Assembly (NCBI GenBank): GCA_013290035.1
Contig: JABCYT010000134.1
Location: 1 to 7,739 of the forward strand
DNA length: 7,739 nucleotides
Source of the DNA: Alphaproteobacteria bacterium
GTDB taxonomy: Bacteria > Pseudomonadota > Alphaproteobacteria > Reyranellales > Reyranellaceae
Reading direction: 5' to 3'
Shown: in pieces, positions 1 through 7,739 of the stretch
How positions within the stretch are numbered: the stretch's first letter is position 1
How the letters are laid out: each line of letters begins with the position of its first letter
Notes under the pieces: model-generated
The model's input: the letters and a program-made list of their open reading frames with translations, nothing else
What the model was told of the DNA's origin: nothing
The model's database searches: none
Program-made: the position numbers and the translations under genes

Positions 1-73
1 GACGATCGTCTCGGTCTCCGACACTTCCGCCGTGCTGCTGCCGGAGAAAGTGTCGGAGACCGAGACGATCGTC
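1..73. repeat. Perfect 26-bp inverted repeat at the left edge (arms 1-26 and 48-73)
   Basis: Bases 1-26 are the exact reverse complement of bases 48-73, with a 21-base spacer at 27-47. Pairing breaks at 27/47. The outer ends may continue beyond the window, because the left arm begins at base 1. The right arm encodes residues that fit the RND pump (VSETETIVV, just after the sixth membrane helix in the family). The left arm, read in the same frame, gives a hydrophilic stretch (TIVSVSDTS) where the family normally has the end of a hydrophobic helix. I infer that the left arm is more likely a fold-back or chimeric copy at a contig end than a biological hairpin, but a real repeat cannot be excluded. 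Confidence 0.85.
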
Positions 74-1663
74 GTCCGCCTGTTGCGCCGCCTCTATCGC
101 AGGGTCGTCGACCGCGTGCTGCCGCGACGCGGCCTGACGCTCGCGATCGGCGCCGGGCTCGTGGCCTGCGCCGCCTTCGCCGCCAGCACGGTCGGGCTGG
201 AATTCCTGCCCAAGCTCGAGGAGGGCAATATCTGGCTGCGGGCAGCCCTGCCGCCGTCGGTGTCGCTCGACGAAGGCAACGTCTACGCCAATCGCATGCG
301 CCGGTTGGTCAGGGGTTTCCCCGAGGTCGAGACGGTCATCACCCAGCATGGCAGGCCCGACGACGGCACTGATCCTGACGGCTTTTCCAACGTCGAATTC
401 TTCGTGCCGCTGAAACCCGCCGCCCAATGGCGCAAGGGCCTCACCAAGGAGCAGCTGATCGCCGAGATGGGCGAGGCGCTGCGTACGGGCTTCCCCGGTA
501 CGACCTTCGGCTTCTCGCAGTACATCCAGGACAACGTGCAGGAAGCGGCGTCGGGCATCGATGCGGAAAACGCCATCAAGATCGCCGGTCCCGATCTCGA
601 CACGCTGCGCAAGATCGCAGTCGAAATCCGCGGCGTGCTGGAGAAGGTACGCGGCATCACCGACATCCAGGTGCCGCCGCTGCTCGGGCAGCCCACCATC
701 AGGATCGACATCGACCGCGAGCGCGCCGCGCGCTACGGCCTGTCGCCCGGCGACATCAACGCCACCATCCAGGCCGCCGTTGGCGGCCAGGCGGCGGGCG
801 ACCTCTACGAGCCGGGCAGCGACCGGCACTTTCCCATGCTGGTACGGCTGGCGCCGCGCTACCGCCAGAACATGGAGGCGCTGAAACGCATCGCCATCGG
901 CGCGCCCGGGCCGAACGGCGGCGTGGTCCAGGTGCCGCTCGCCGAGGTGGCCAATATCGGCCTGTCGTCGGGCGCCTTCTACATCTACCGCGAGGCGCAG
1001 GAGCGCTATATCCCGGTGAAGTTCAGCGTACGCGGCCGCGACCTGGGCGGCGCCGTGCTCGAGGCGCAGGAGAAGGTAGCGGAGGACGTCAAGCTGCCGA
1101 GCGGCTATCGCCTCGACTGGGCCGGCGACTTCGCCAACTTCCAGAATGCCGTGGCGCGCCTTGCCATTGCCGTGCCGATCGCCATCGCCCTGATCCTATT
1201 GCTGCTCTATGTCAGCTTCGGCTCGCTGGTCGACACGCTGATCGCCGGCAGCGCCATCCCGATGGCGCTGGTCGGCGGCATTCTCGGCCTGTTCCTGGCC
1301 GACATGCCGTTCAGCATCTCGGCCGCCATCGGCTTCGTCGCCCTGTTCGGCATCGCCGCCATGAACGGCATCATGGTGGTGAGCTGCTTCAACCGGCTGA
1401 TCGAAGGCGGCCTCGAACGTGAGACCGCCCTGCGACGAACCTGCGAGCTGCAGATGCGGCCGGTGCTGATGACCTGCGCGGCGGCCTGCGTCGGCCTGCT
1501 GCCGGCCGCCTTCTCGACGGCGATCGGCAGCCAGGTCCAGCGGCCGCTCGCCATCGTTGTCGTCGGCGGGATGCTCTTGGCGCCCATTCTGTTCCTCACC
1601 GTCCTGCCGGCAATGATCGGCACCTTCTCCTGGCGTCGTGTCCCGGCTACATCTCTGGCGTGA
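2..1663 (+). CDS. Heavy-metal efflux RND transporter permease, CzcA/CusA family (5'-truncated, C-terminal half)
   Basis: This is the inner-membrane pump of a tripartite heavy-metal efflux system, a proton antiporter that works with a periplasmic adaptor and an outer-membrane channel. The frame is open to the window edge, so the start lies outside. About 550 residues remain of the family's usual 1,000-1,050. Numbering from the GTG at base 32: a membrane helix at about 35-56 is followed by FLPKLEEGNIW, then the second periplasmic porter/docking region (about 60-365) with GRPDDGTDPDGF, the IQDNVQEAASGI segment, RAARYGLSPGDIN and GGQAAGDLYEPGSDRHF. Then come SGYRLDWAGDFANFQ and the last five helices (about 376-396, 400-422, 428-452, 476-497, 504-530), with the family signature GSQVQRPLAIVVVGG. 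The proton-relay helix, which carries the best substrate-class residues, is missing, so the metal cannot be assigned. Residues before about base 48 may be artefactual because of the edge inverted repeat. The stop overlaps the start of the next gene by 4 bases. Confidence 0.93.
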   Translation, partial: TIVSVSDTSAVLLPEKVSETETIVVRLLRRLYRRVVDRVLPRRGLTLAIGAGLVACAAFAASTVGLEFLPKLEEGNIWLRAALPPSVSLDEGNVYANRMRRLVRGFPEVETVITQHGRPDDGTDPDGFSNVEFFVPLKPAAQWRKGLTKEQLIAEMGEALRTGFPGTTFGFSQYIQDNVQEAASGIDAENAIKIAGPDLDTLRKIAVEIRGVLEKVRGITDIQVPPLLGQPTIRIDIDRERAARYGLSPGDINATIQAAVGGQAAGDLYEPGSDRHFPMLVRLAPRYRQNMEALKRIAIGAPGPNGGVVQVPLAEVANIGLSSGAFYIYREAQERYIPVKFSVRGRDLGGAVLEAQEKVAEDVKLPSGYRLDWAGDFANFQNAVARLAIAVPIAIALILLLLYVSFGSLVDTLIAGSAIPMALVGGILGLFLADMPFSISAAIGFVALFGIAAMNGIMVVSCFNRLIEGGLERETALRRTCELQMRPVLMTCAAACVGLLPAAFSTAIGSQVQRPLAIVVVGGMLLAPILFLTVLPAMIGTFSWRRVPATSLA

Positions 1664-2466
1664 CGTCTTCCGAACCAACAGATGAGCTGATCGATCTCGG
1701 CGACCGTCGCCTGGGCGTGCGCCGTCTCGCGCCCCGGCAAGAGGACGGGCTGGAGCGCACGACGCTGATCTTCCTGCACGAAGGATTGGGCTGCATCGAG
1801 ATGTGGCGCGATTTCCCGCAAAGGCTGTGCGACGCCACGCGTTGCCCCGGCATCGTCTACGACCGCACCGGCTATGGCGGCTCGACCCCGTGGCCCACCG
1901 ACCCCGGCGTTCGCTACATGGCGATCGAGGCCGACGACATCCTGCCGCGCCTGCTCAGCAAGCTCGGCGTAGAGGATTGCGTGCTGGTGGGCCACAGCGA
2001 CGGCGGCACGATCGCGCTCAACTATGCGGCATCGGATCCCGCGCCCTTGCGTGCCGTGGTGACGCTGGCCGCCCACGCCGTCAACGAGCCGATCTGCGTC
2101 GATGCCATCCGGCGCGCCCGCGCGGCCTTCGCCTCGGGCGACCTGCGGGCGCGCCTGCGGAAATATCACGGCGACAATGTCGACGGCGCCTTCCATCTGT
2201 GGTCGGACGCCTGGGTGGCGCCCGGCTTCGAACCGATGGATGCCGACGGACGCCTCCCTGGAATCGTCGTGCCGGTGCAGGCGATCCAGGGCGAGGACGA
2301 CGAGTATGGCAGCGAGCTGCAGCTCGGCATCATCGCCGGCAAAGTCGGCGGCTATTGCGAGACGCGCCTGGTGCCCGACTGCGGCCACAGCCCGCATCTT
2401 CAGCAGCCCGCCTATGTCCTGTCGGAGATCACCCGCTTCGTGGCGCCGCTGGCGCTGGTGGGATGA
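1660..2466 (+). CDS. Alpha/beta-fold hydrolase
   Basis: This is a 268-residue cytoplasmic hydrolase with no signal peptide, the usual length for the family. The visible machinery is the oxyanion-loop motif HEGLG (40-44, a variant of the usual HG pair), a YDRTGYGGS segment (68-75), the nucleophile elbow GHSDGG with Ser113, the acid loop GEDDEYG (211-217, Asp213 or Asp214) and the catalytic histidine in DCGHSPH (His243). The lid region is about 145-200. The GTG start overlaps the pump's TGA (GTGA). The next in-frame ATG, at 1801, would remove the oxyanion loop, so GTG is preferred. I see no clear Shine-Dalgarno sequence, which fits translational coupling to the pump gene. The combination of HEGLG, GHSDGG and DEYG marks a recognisable hydrolase subgroup, but the substrate cannot be read from the sequence. 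Esterase, lactonase and C-C hydrolase activities all remain possible. A functional link to metal efflux is not obvious. Confidence 0.92.
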   Translation: MTSSEPTDELIDLGDRRLGVRRLAPRQEDGLERTTLIFLHEGLGCIEMWRDFPQRLCDATRCPGIVYDRTGYGGSTPWPTDPGVRYMAIEADDILPRLLSKLGVEDCVLVGHSDGGTIALNYAASDPAPLRAVVTLAAHAVNEPICVDAIRRARAAFASGDLRARLRKYHGDNVDGAFHLWSDAWVAPGFEPMDADGRLPGIVVPVQAIQGEDDEYGSELQLGIIAGKVGGYCETRLVPDCGHSPHLQQPAYVLSEITRFVAPLALVG

Positions 2467-2532
2467 GTCTTCCGGACCGCGGGCGTCCCGCCCGCTCATG
2501 AGGCGGGCGGAACGCCCGCGGTCCAAAAGACT
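2466..2532. repeat. REP-like GC-rich palindrome between convergent genes
   Basis: The core runs from 2474 to 2524. A perfect 13-bp outer stem (2474-2486 with 2512-2524) is followed by one C/A mismatch, 8 further G-C pairs and a U-G pair closing a short loop around CATGA. Beyond a 2x2 internal loop (2472-2473 and 2525-2526), a further 6 bp pair (AGTCTT at 2466-2471 with AAGACT at 2527-2532). The element therefore spans exactly from the hydrolase stop to the stop of the minus-strand TPR gene. Neither strand has a U-tract after the stem (plus: AAAAGAC; minus: GGAAGAC), so it is not a canonical intrinsic terminator, though so stable a hairpin could still protect or terminate both converging mRNAs. 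The GCGGGCG/CGCCCGC blocks resemble dispersed REP-type repeats of GC-rich bacteria. That assignment is from memory of such repeats. Confidence 0.7.
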
Positions 2533-3529
2533 AAAACCGCTTCAGCTCGCTCGTTGCCGCCCAGTTGAGTTCGGAGACCGTCGGGCAGCGTGCTTGGGCG
2601 AGCTGGAGCTGGTCGCGTGCCCGTTGCTTGTCGCCGCGCCGTATGGCGTCCATGCCGATGAAGAAGGCGGACGGGCACTTGCCGTTGCTGCGCTTGGCGG
2701 CGTCGTCGGATTCAGCCACGACCTCGAGTTCGCCGGCCGGCAGCTTGCCCAGCAGGAATCTCGCGATCGGGCCGGGCCACTCGTCGAGGGCTTCGCCGCC
2801 GACATCCTTGGCGAGCGCGCCGCGCGCGTCGCGCCGGGTGCGGACCTGGGCGGCATAGCGCCACAACAGCGGCCCCAGCCGGGATTTCGCCGTCGTCCGG
2901 CCGACCAGCGAAGCATCGAAATCCTCGGCAGCCTGCGCGTACTGGCCGAGATTGAAGTTGGCATGACCGCGGTAGTAGAGCGCTGTGCGCCGGTCGGTGG
3001 GCGTCGTGGCCCTGGCCAGCGCATCGTCGAGCAGGCCGAGCGCGCGCGCGAAATCGCCGATCTGCATGTAGACCTGCGCCTGGGCGATCACCAGCCAGGA
3101 ATCGCCCGGCTTCTGCTGCAGGGCGCTGTCGAGGGTGCGCAGCGCCGCTGCGCGGTCGCCGCCGCCGGCCAGTTCCGGCACGGTTCCCGACAGCACCAGC
3201 GGCCAGGCGCTGGGCAGGACCTTGCCCATTTCGGCAATGTCCTTCTGGCTGTCGGCCTCGCGACCCACCTTGCTCAACTGGTAGGCACGGATGCTGAGGT
3301 AGATCGAGCGGTCGAAGGCCGAAAGCTTGGGGCTCGACAGGATCTTGTTGAGGGCGTCAAGCGTGGCGTTGCGTGTCTCGGCGGGAACGTTCGGCGCCTC
3401 GAGCGGCCGGCCGAACTCGCGCGCCGAGGGGTCCCAGGATTCGGCAGCGTTGCGCTGCGCCCATGCCTCGGCCGAGAGCGTCACGAGGGCCGCAAAAGCC
3501 CCTACTGTCAGAGCCAAATTCAACCGCAT
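2531..3529 (-). CDS. Exported tetratricopeptide-repeat (TPR) protein
   Basis: This encodes a 332-residue protein, probably periplasmic. The chosen ATG (3529) gives a clean signal peptide: Arg2, a hydrophobic core at about 3-19, then SAEAWA with likely cleavage after Ala24. The frame stays open upstream to 3652, but those residues are polar and would bury the signal sequence. There is no cysteine at the cleavage site, so it is not a lipoprotein. TPR-type helical pairs are seen at about 143-176 (WLVIAQAQVYMQIGDFARAL) and 182-210 (ALYYRGHANFNLGQYAQAAEDF), with weaker helical repeats before them. The C-terminal part, WPGPIARFLLGKL (251-263), then FFIGMDAIRRGDKQRARDQL (289-308) and a closing ELKRF, resembles the C-terminal module of other proteobacterial exported TPR proteins. 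Cys285 and Cys315 could form a disulfide in the periplasm. TPRs are protein-binding scaffolds, and the partner is unknown. No good Shine-Dalgarno precedes the ATG. The gene is divergent from acnA. Confidence 0.88.
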   Translation of the reverse strand: MRLNLALTVGAFAALVTLSAEAWAQRNAAESWDPSAREFGRPLEAPNVPAETRNATLDALNKILSSPKLSAFDRSIYLSIRAYQLSKVGREADSQKDIAEMGKVLPSAWPLVLSGTVPELAGGGDRAAALRTLDSALQQKPGDSWLVIAQAQVYMQIGDFARALGLLDDALARATTPTDRRTALYYRGHANFNLGQYAQAAEDFDASLVGRTTAKSRLGPLLWRYAAQVRTRRDARGALAKDVGGEALDEWPGPIARFLLGKLPAGELEVVAESDDAAKRSNGKCPSAFFIGMDAIRRGDKQRARDQLQLAQARCPTVSELNWAATSELKRF

Positions 3530-3571
3530 CGGCGCAATCTGACACAATGGCCGAGCGCCCGCATCCGCCGA

Positions 3572-3600
3572 TTGCCTGGGCCCGTCCGTGCCCCTATTTT
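3572..3600 (+). promoter_or_regulatory. Candidate sigma-70 promoter for acnA
   Basis: TTGCCT at 3572-3577 and TATTTT at 3595-3600 are separated by 17 bases, the ideal spacing. Each hexamer matches 4 of 6 consensus positions, and they stand out as the AT-richer patches in GC-rich surroundings. The -10 lies about 40 bases before the acnA ATG, which would give a short leader. This rests on pattern match only. Confidence 0.4.
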
Positions 3601-3626
3601 GCCACCCACCCGCACAAATAGACCTT

Positions 3627-3632
3627 GAGGAG
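3627..3632 (+). promoter_or_regulatory. Ribosome-binding site of acnA
   Basis: GAGGAG lies 8 bases before the ATG at 3641. It is the clearest Shine-Dalgarno sequence in the window and fixes the acnA start. The strength of the site fits a highly expressed TCA-cycle enzyme. Confidence 0.8.
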
Positions 3633-3640
3633 TAACGACA

Positions 3641-6325
<2,685 letters not shown>

Positions 6326-6339
6326 GTGACGGGGCGACC

Positions 6340-6891
6340 ATGGCGACGAGGCTGGCCGGCCATTTCGTCGCCATGGCCCGCAACAATGCCTGGGCCAACC
6401 ACCGGCTGCTCAGCGCCTGCGAGGCGCTGAGCGCAGAGGAATTCGCGGCGCCGCGGACAAGCTTCTTTCCGTCGCTGCGCGCCACATTCAACCACATTCT
6501 GCAAGTCGACCGTTACTATATCGACGCGCTCGAAGGCCTCGATGCCTTGCGGCACTTCAGCGGGCCGGCGCCGGATTTCGCCGATGCCGGCCTGTTACGT
6601 CCGGCGCAGACGGCAAGCGACAGGCGCCTGATCGCCTTCTGCGAACACCAGACCGACGACGCGCTGATGCGGGATTGCGTCCTGCCGCGCCTCAACCGCA
6701 CTCCGCCGCCATCGACCGTGGCCGCCATCCTCGCCCACCTCTTCCAGCATCAGATTCACCATCGCGGCCAGGCGCACGCCATGCTGGCCGGCACGCGCGT
6801 GAAGCCGCCGCAACTCGACGATTTCTTTCTCGCCGGCGATCTGGCCGCGCGGCGCGAAGAGCTGCGCGCGCTCGGCCTGCCCGAGACCTGA
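6340..6891 (+). CDS. DinB-family protein (putative metal-dependent enzyme)
   Basis: This is a 183-residue protein of the DinB/YfiT-like four-helix-bundle superfamily. The three histidines that bind a divalent metal in the family are all present: His52 in FNHILQVD, and His137 and His141 in [13 protein letters not shown], the HxxxHRGQ signature. The N-terminal [10 protein letters not shown], with a tryptophan and asparagine near residues 16-20, is also typical. There is no signal peptide. The superfamily includes thiol-S-transferases and mycothiol-dependent maleylpyruvate isomerase, but most members lack a known substrate, and the DNA-damage link implied by the name should not be assumed here. 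The ATG lies 14 bases after the acnA stop with only a weak G-rich ribosome-binding site, so read-through from acnA is likely. The stop overlaps the start of the next gene (TGATG), implying translational coupling. The triad is intact, so the protein is probably catalytic. Confidence 0.92.
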   Translation: MATRLAGHFVAMARNNAWANHRLLSACEALSAEEFAAPRTSFFPSLRATFNHILQVDRYYIDALEGLDALRHFSGPAPDFADAGLLRPAQTASDRRLIAFCEHQTDDALMRDCVLPRLNRTPPPSTVAAILAHLFQHQIHHRGQAHAMLAGTRVKPPQLDDFFLAGDLAARREELRALGLPET

Positions 6892-7739
6892 TGCGGCCGC
6901 GCTCTTCCTTCGCGGGCGCCGCGATCGAGGTCAGCGACCTTGGACGCTCGATCGCGTTCCACCGGCTGTGGCTGCCGATGCTGGGCTTCCGTCGCGTGTG
7001 GGCGAGCCCCGACCGCGTGATGTGGTCGCGCGGCTACGATCATTTCGTCATGCGCCAGGCCAAGGACGGCGTGTCCTACGGGCCGGGCGCGCTGTGGCTC
7101 GCGGTATCGGCCGAAAGCCGCGCCCAGGTCGATCAGATCTATGCCGAGCTGCGCGATGCCAAGGCGGAGATCCTGCAGCCGCCCAAGGAACTCGACTACT
7201 TCGCGCCGGGCTACTACTCGGTGGGCTTCCGCGATCCCGACGGCGTGCCGATCGAGGTCGTGCATCGCTGGGACGAGCTGCCCGACCTGGCCGACGCCGA
7301 GCAGGTTTCCGTGCCCGGTCACGGCGTCACCCTCGGCGGCTATTTGTTCAAGCCGCAGGCCGGCACGCCGCCCTACCCCGCCCTGATCCTGCTGCACGGC
7401 TTCCCCGGCCATGCCCACAACATGGCGGGCCTGGCGCGGCTGGCGTCGGCCAACGGTTATGTCGCGCTGGCGCTCTCGCTGCGCGGCTGGCTGGGCTCGG
7501 AGGGCGAGAGCGACCAGGGCCTGCGTCAGCCGCTCGACGTGCTGGCGGCGATCGACTGGCTGGCCAAGCGGCCGCTAGTCGACCGCGACCGGCTGGCGCT
7601 GGTCGGCGCCTCGATGGGCGGCCAGGTGGCGCTGCTGGCGGCCGCCCACAAGCCGCCGATCAAGGCCGTCGCCTCGTTCTTCGCCGCGACCGATCTGGCG
7701 CGCTGGCGCGAGGCCAACCCGTTCGTGCGCGACTATCTC
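6891..7739 (+). CDS. VOC (glyoxalase-like) domain fused to an alpha/beta hydrolase (3'-truncated)
   Basis: The frame is open from the ATG at 6891 to the window end, giving 283 visible residues. Residues about 9-126 form a VOC domain: AIEVSDLGRSIAFH opens the first beta-alpha-beta unit, LPMLGF follows, and YFAPGYYSVGFRDPDGVPIEVVH closes it, with Glu122 in the usual metal-ligand position. Where the first metal ligand (commonly His) should stand, near residue 9, the sequence is Gly-Ala-Ala. After a short linker (about 127-145), a serine hydrolase of the dienelactone hydrolase/S9-peptidase type begins: LILLHGFPGH (oxyanion loop, 166-174), LALSLRGWLGSEGE, and the nucleophile elbow LVGASMGG with Ser241. 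The acid and histidine should lie beyond the edge. VOC domains use divalent metals for isomerisation, extradiol cleavage or thiol addition, and the hydrolase would cleave an ester, lactone or amide. The start overlaps the dinB stop. The substrate is unknown, and a fusion caused by sequencing error is possible but not indicated by codon use. Confidence 0.85.
   Translation, partial: MRPRSSFAGAAIEVSDLGRSIAFHRLWLPMLGFRRVWASPDRVMWSRGYDHFVMRQAKDGVSYGPGALWLAVSAESRAQVDQIYAELRDAKAEILQPPKELDYFAPGYYSVGFRDPDGVPIEVVHRWDELPDLADAEQVSVPGHGVTLGGYLFKPQAGTPPYPALILLHGFPGHAHNMAGLARLASANGYVALALSLRGWLGSEGESDQGLRQPLDVLAAIDWLAKRPLVDRDRLALVGASMGGQVALLAAAHKPPIKAVASFFAATDLARWREANPFVRDYL

Larger units (their letters stand above)
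3530..3640. promoter_or_regulatory. Divergent intergenic region between the TPR gene and acnA
   Basis: This 111-base gap separates two divergently oriented genes, so it should carry a promoter for each. The acnA side has a plausible sigma-70 promoter and a strong ribosome-binding site, listed separately. For the TPR gene I find no convincing -35/-10 pair on the minus strand. I looked for an obvious palindromic iron-responsive operator (the TTTAGAA/TTCTAAA type used upstream of some alphaproteobacterial iron-regulated genes) and did not see one. Confidence 0.6.

Noticed and set aside
427..1422. 331-codon plus-strand frame within the pump gene
   Set aside because: The translation is an Arg/Gly/His-rich shifted reading of the RND gene, whose own frame carries all the conserved motifs.
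1207..2526. 439-codon minus-strand frame opposite the pump end and the hydrolase
   Set aside because: Both plus-strand genes are well supported by family motifs. The antisense translation is Arg/Ala-rich without domains.
2466..2532. Canonical rho-independent terminator
   Set aside because: The hairpin is strong, but neither strand has a run of T after the stem: AAAAGAC follows on the plus strand and GGAAGAC on the minus strand.
2102..3628. 508-codon plus-strand frame spanning the hydrolase end, the palindrome and the TPR gene
   Set aside because: It crosses the hydrolase in the wrong frame, reads through the REP-like palindrome and is antisense to the TPR gene, whose signal peptide and TPR motifs are clear.
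3530..3640. Iron-responsive operator or riboswitch ahead of acnA
   Set aside because: No palindromic AT-rich operator or structured leader is visible in the 111-base gap. The leader after the candidate promoter is only a few tens of bases.

Overview
This is a GC-rich, tightly packed chromosomal segment from a Gram-negative bacterium, most likely an alphaproteobacterium. The reasons are strongly G/C-biased third codon positions, a cell-envelope RND efflux pump, a periplasmic TPR protein with a signal peptide, and an 894-residue AcnA-type aconitase that reads like the alphaproteobacterial form. I cannot name a genus from sequence alone. I see no RNA genes, CRISPR arrays, transposases, phage genes or integration sites.

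Layout. (A) Positions 1-2466, plus strand: the C-terminal half of a CzcA/CusA-type heavy-metal RND pump, truncated at the left edge, is followed with a 4-base overlap by an alpha/beta hydrolase starting with GTG. The first 73 bases form a perfect 26-bp inverted repeat with a 21-base spacer, and the first arm does not encode pump-like protein, so this edge may be a fold-back artefact. (B) Positions 2466-2532: a long, very GC-rich palindrome fills the gap between two convergent genes. It has no U-tract on either side and looks like a dispersed REP-type element rather than a standard terminator. (C) Positions 2531-3529, minus strand: an exported TPR protein. (D) Positions 3530-3640: a 111-base divergent intergenic region with a plausible promoter and a clear ribosome-binding site for the next gene. 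(E) Positions 3641-7739, plus strand: aconitase A, then after 14 bases a DinB-family protein, then with a TGATG overlap an unusual gene encoding an N-terminal VOC (glyoxalase-like) domain joined in frame to an alpha/beta hydrolase. That last gene is cut by the right edge.

How the genes relate. The aconitase is a TCA-cycle housekeeping enzyme with its three Fe-S cysteines and active-site motifs intact. Spacing suggests that dinB and the VOC-hydrolase gene could be co-transcribed with it, and the overlap strongly suggests that those two are translationally coupled. DinB and VOC are both divalent-metal folds with members in thiol-dependent detoxification and small-molecule conversion, so a two-gene enzymatic module riding behind acnA is a reasonable hypothesis, not a demonstrated system. 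The VOC-hydrolase fusion is the most unusual item. The REP-like palindrome and the edge inverted repeat are the main non-coding observations.
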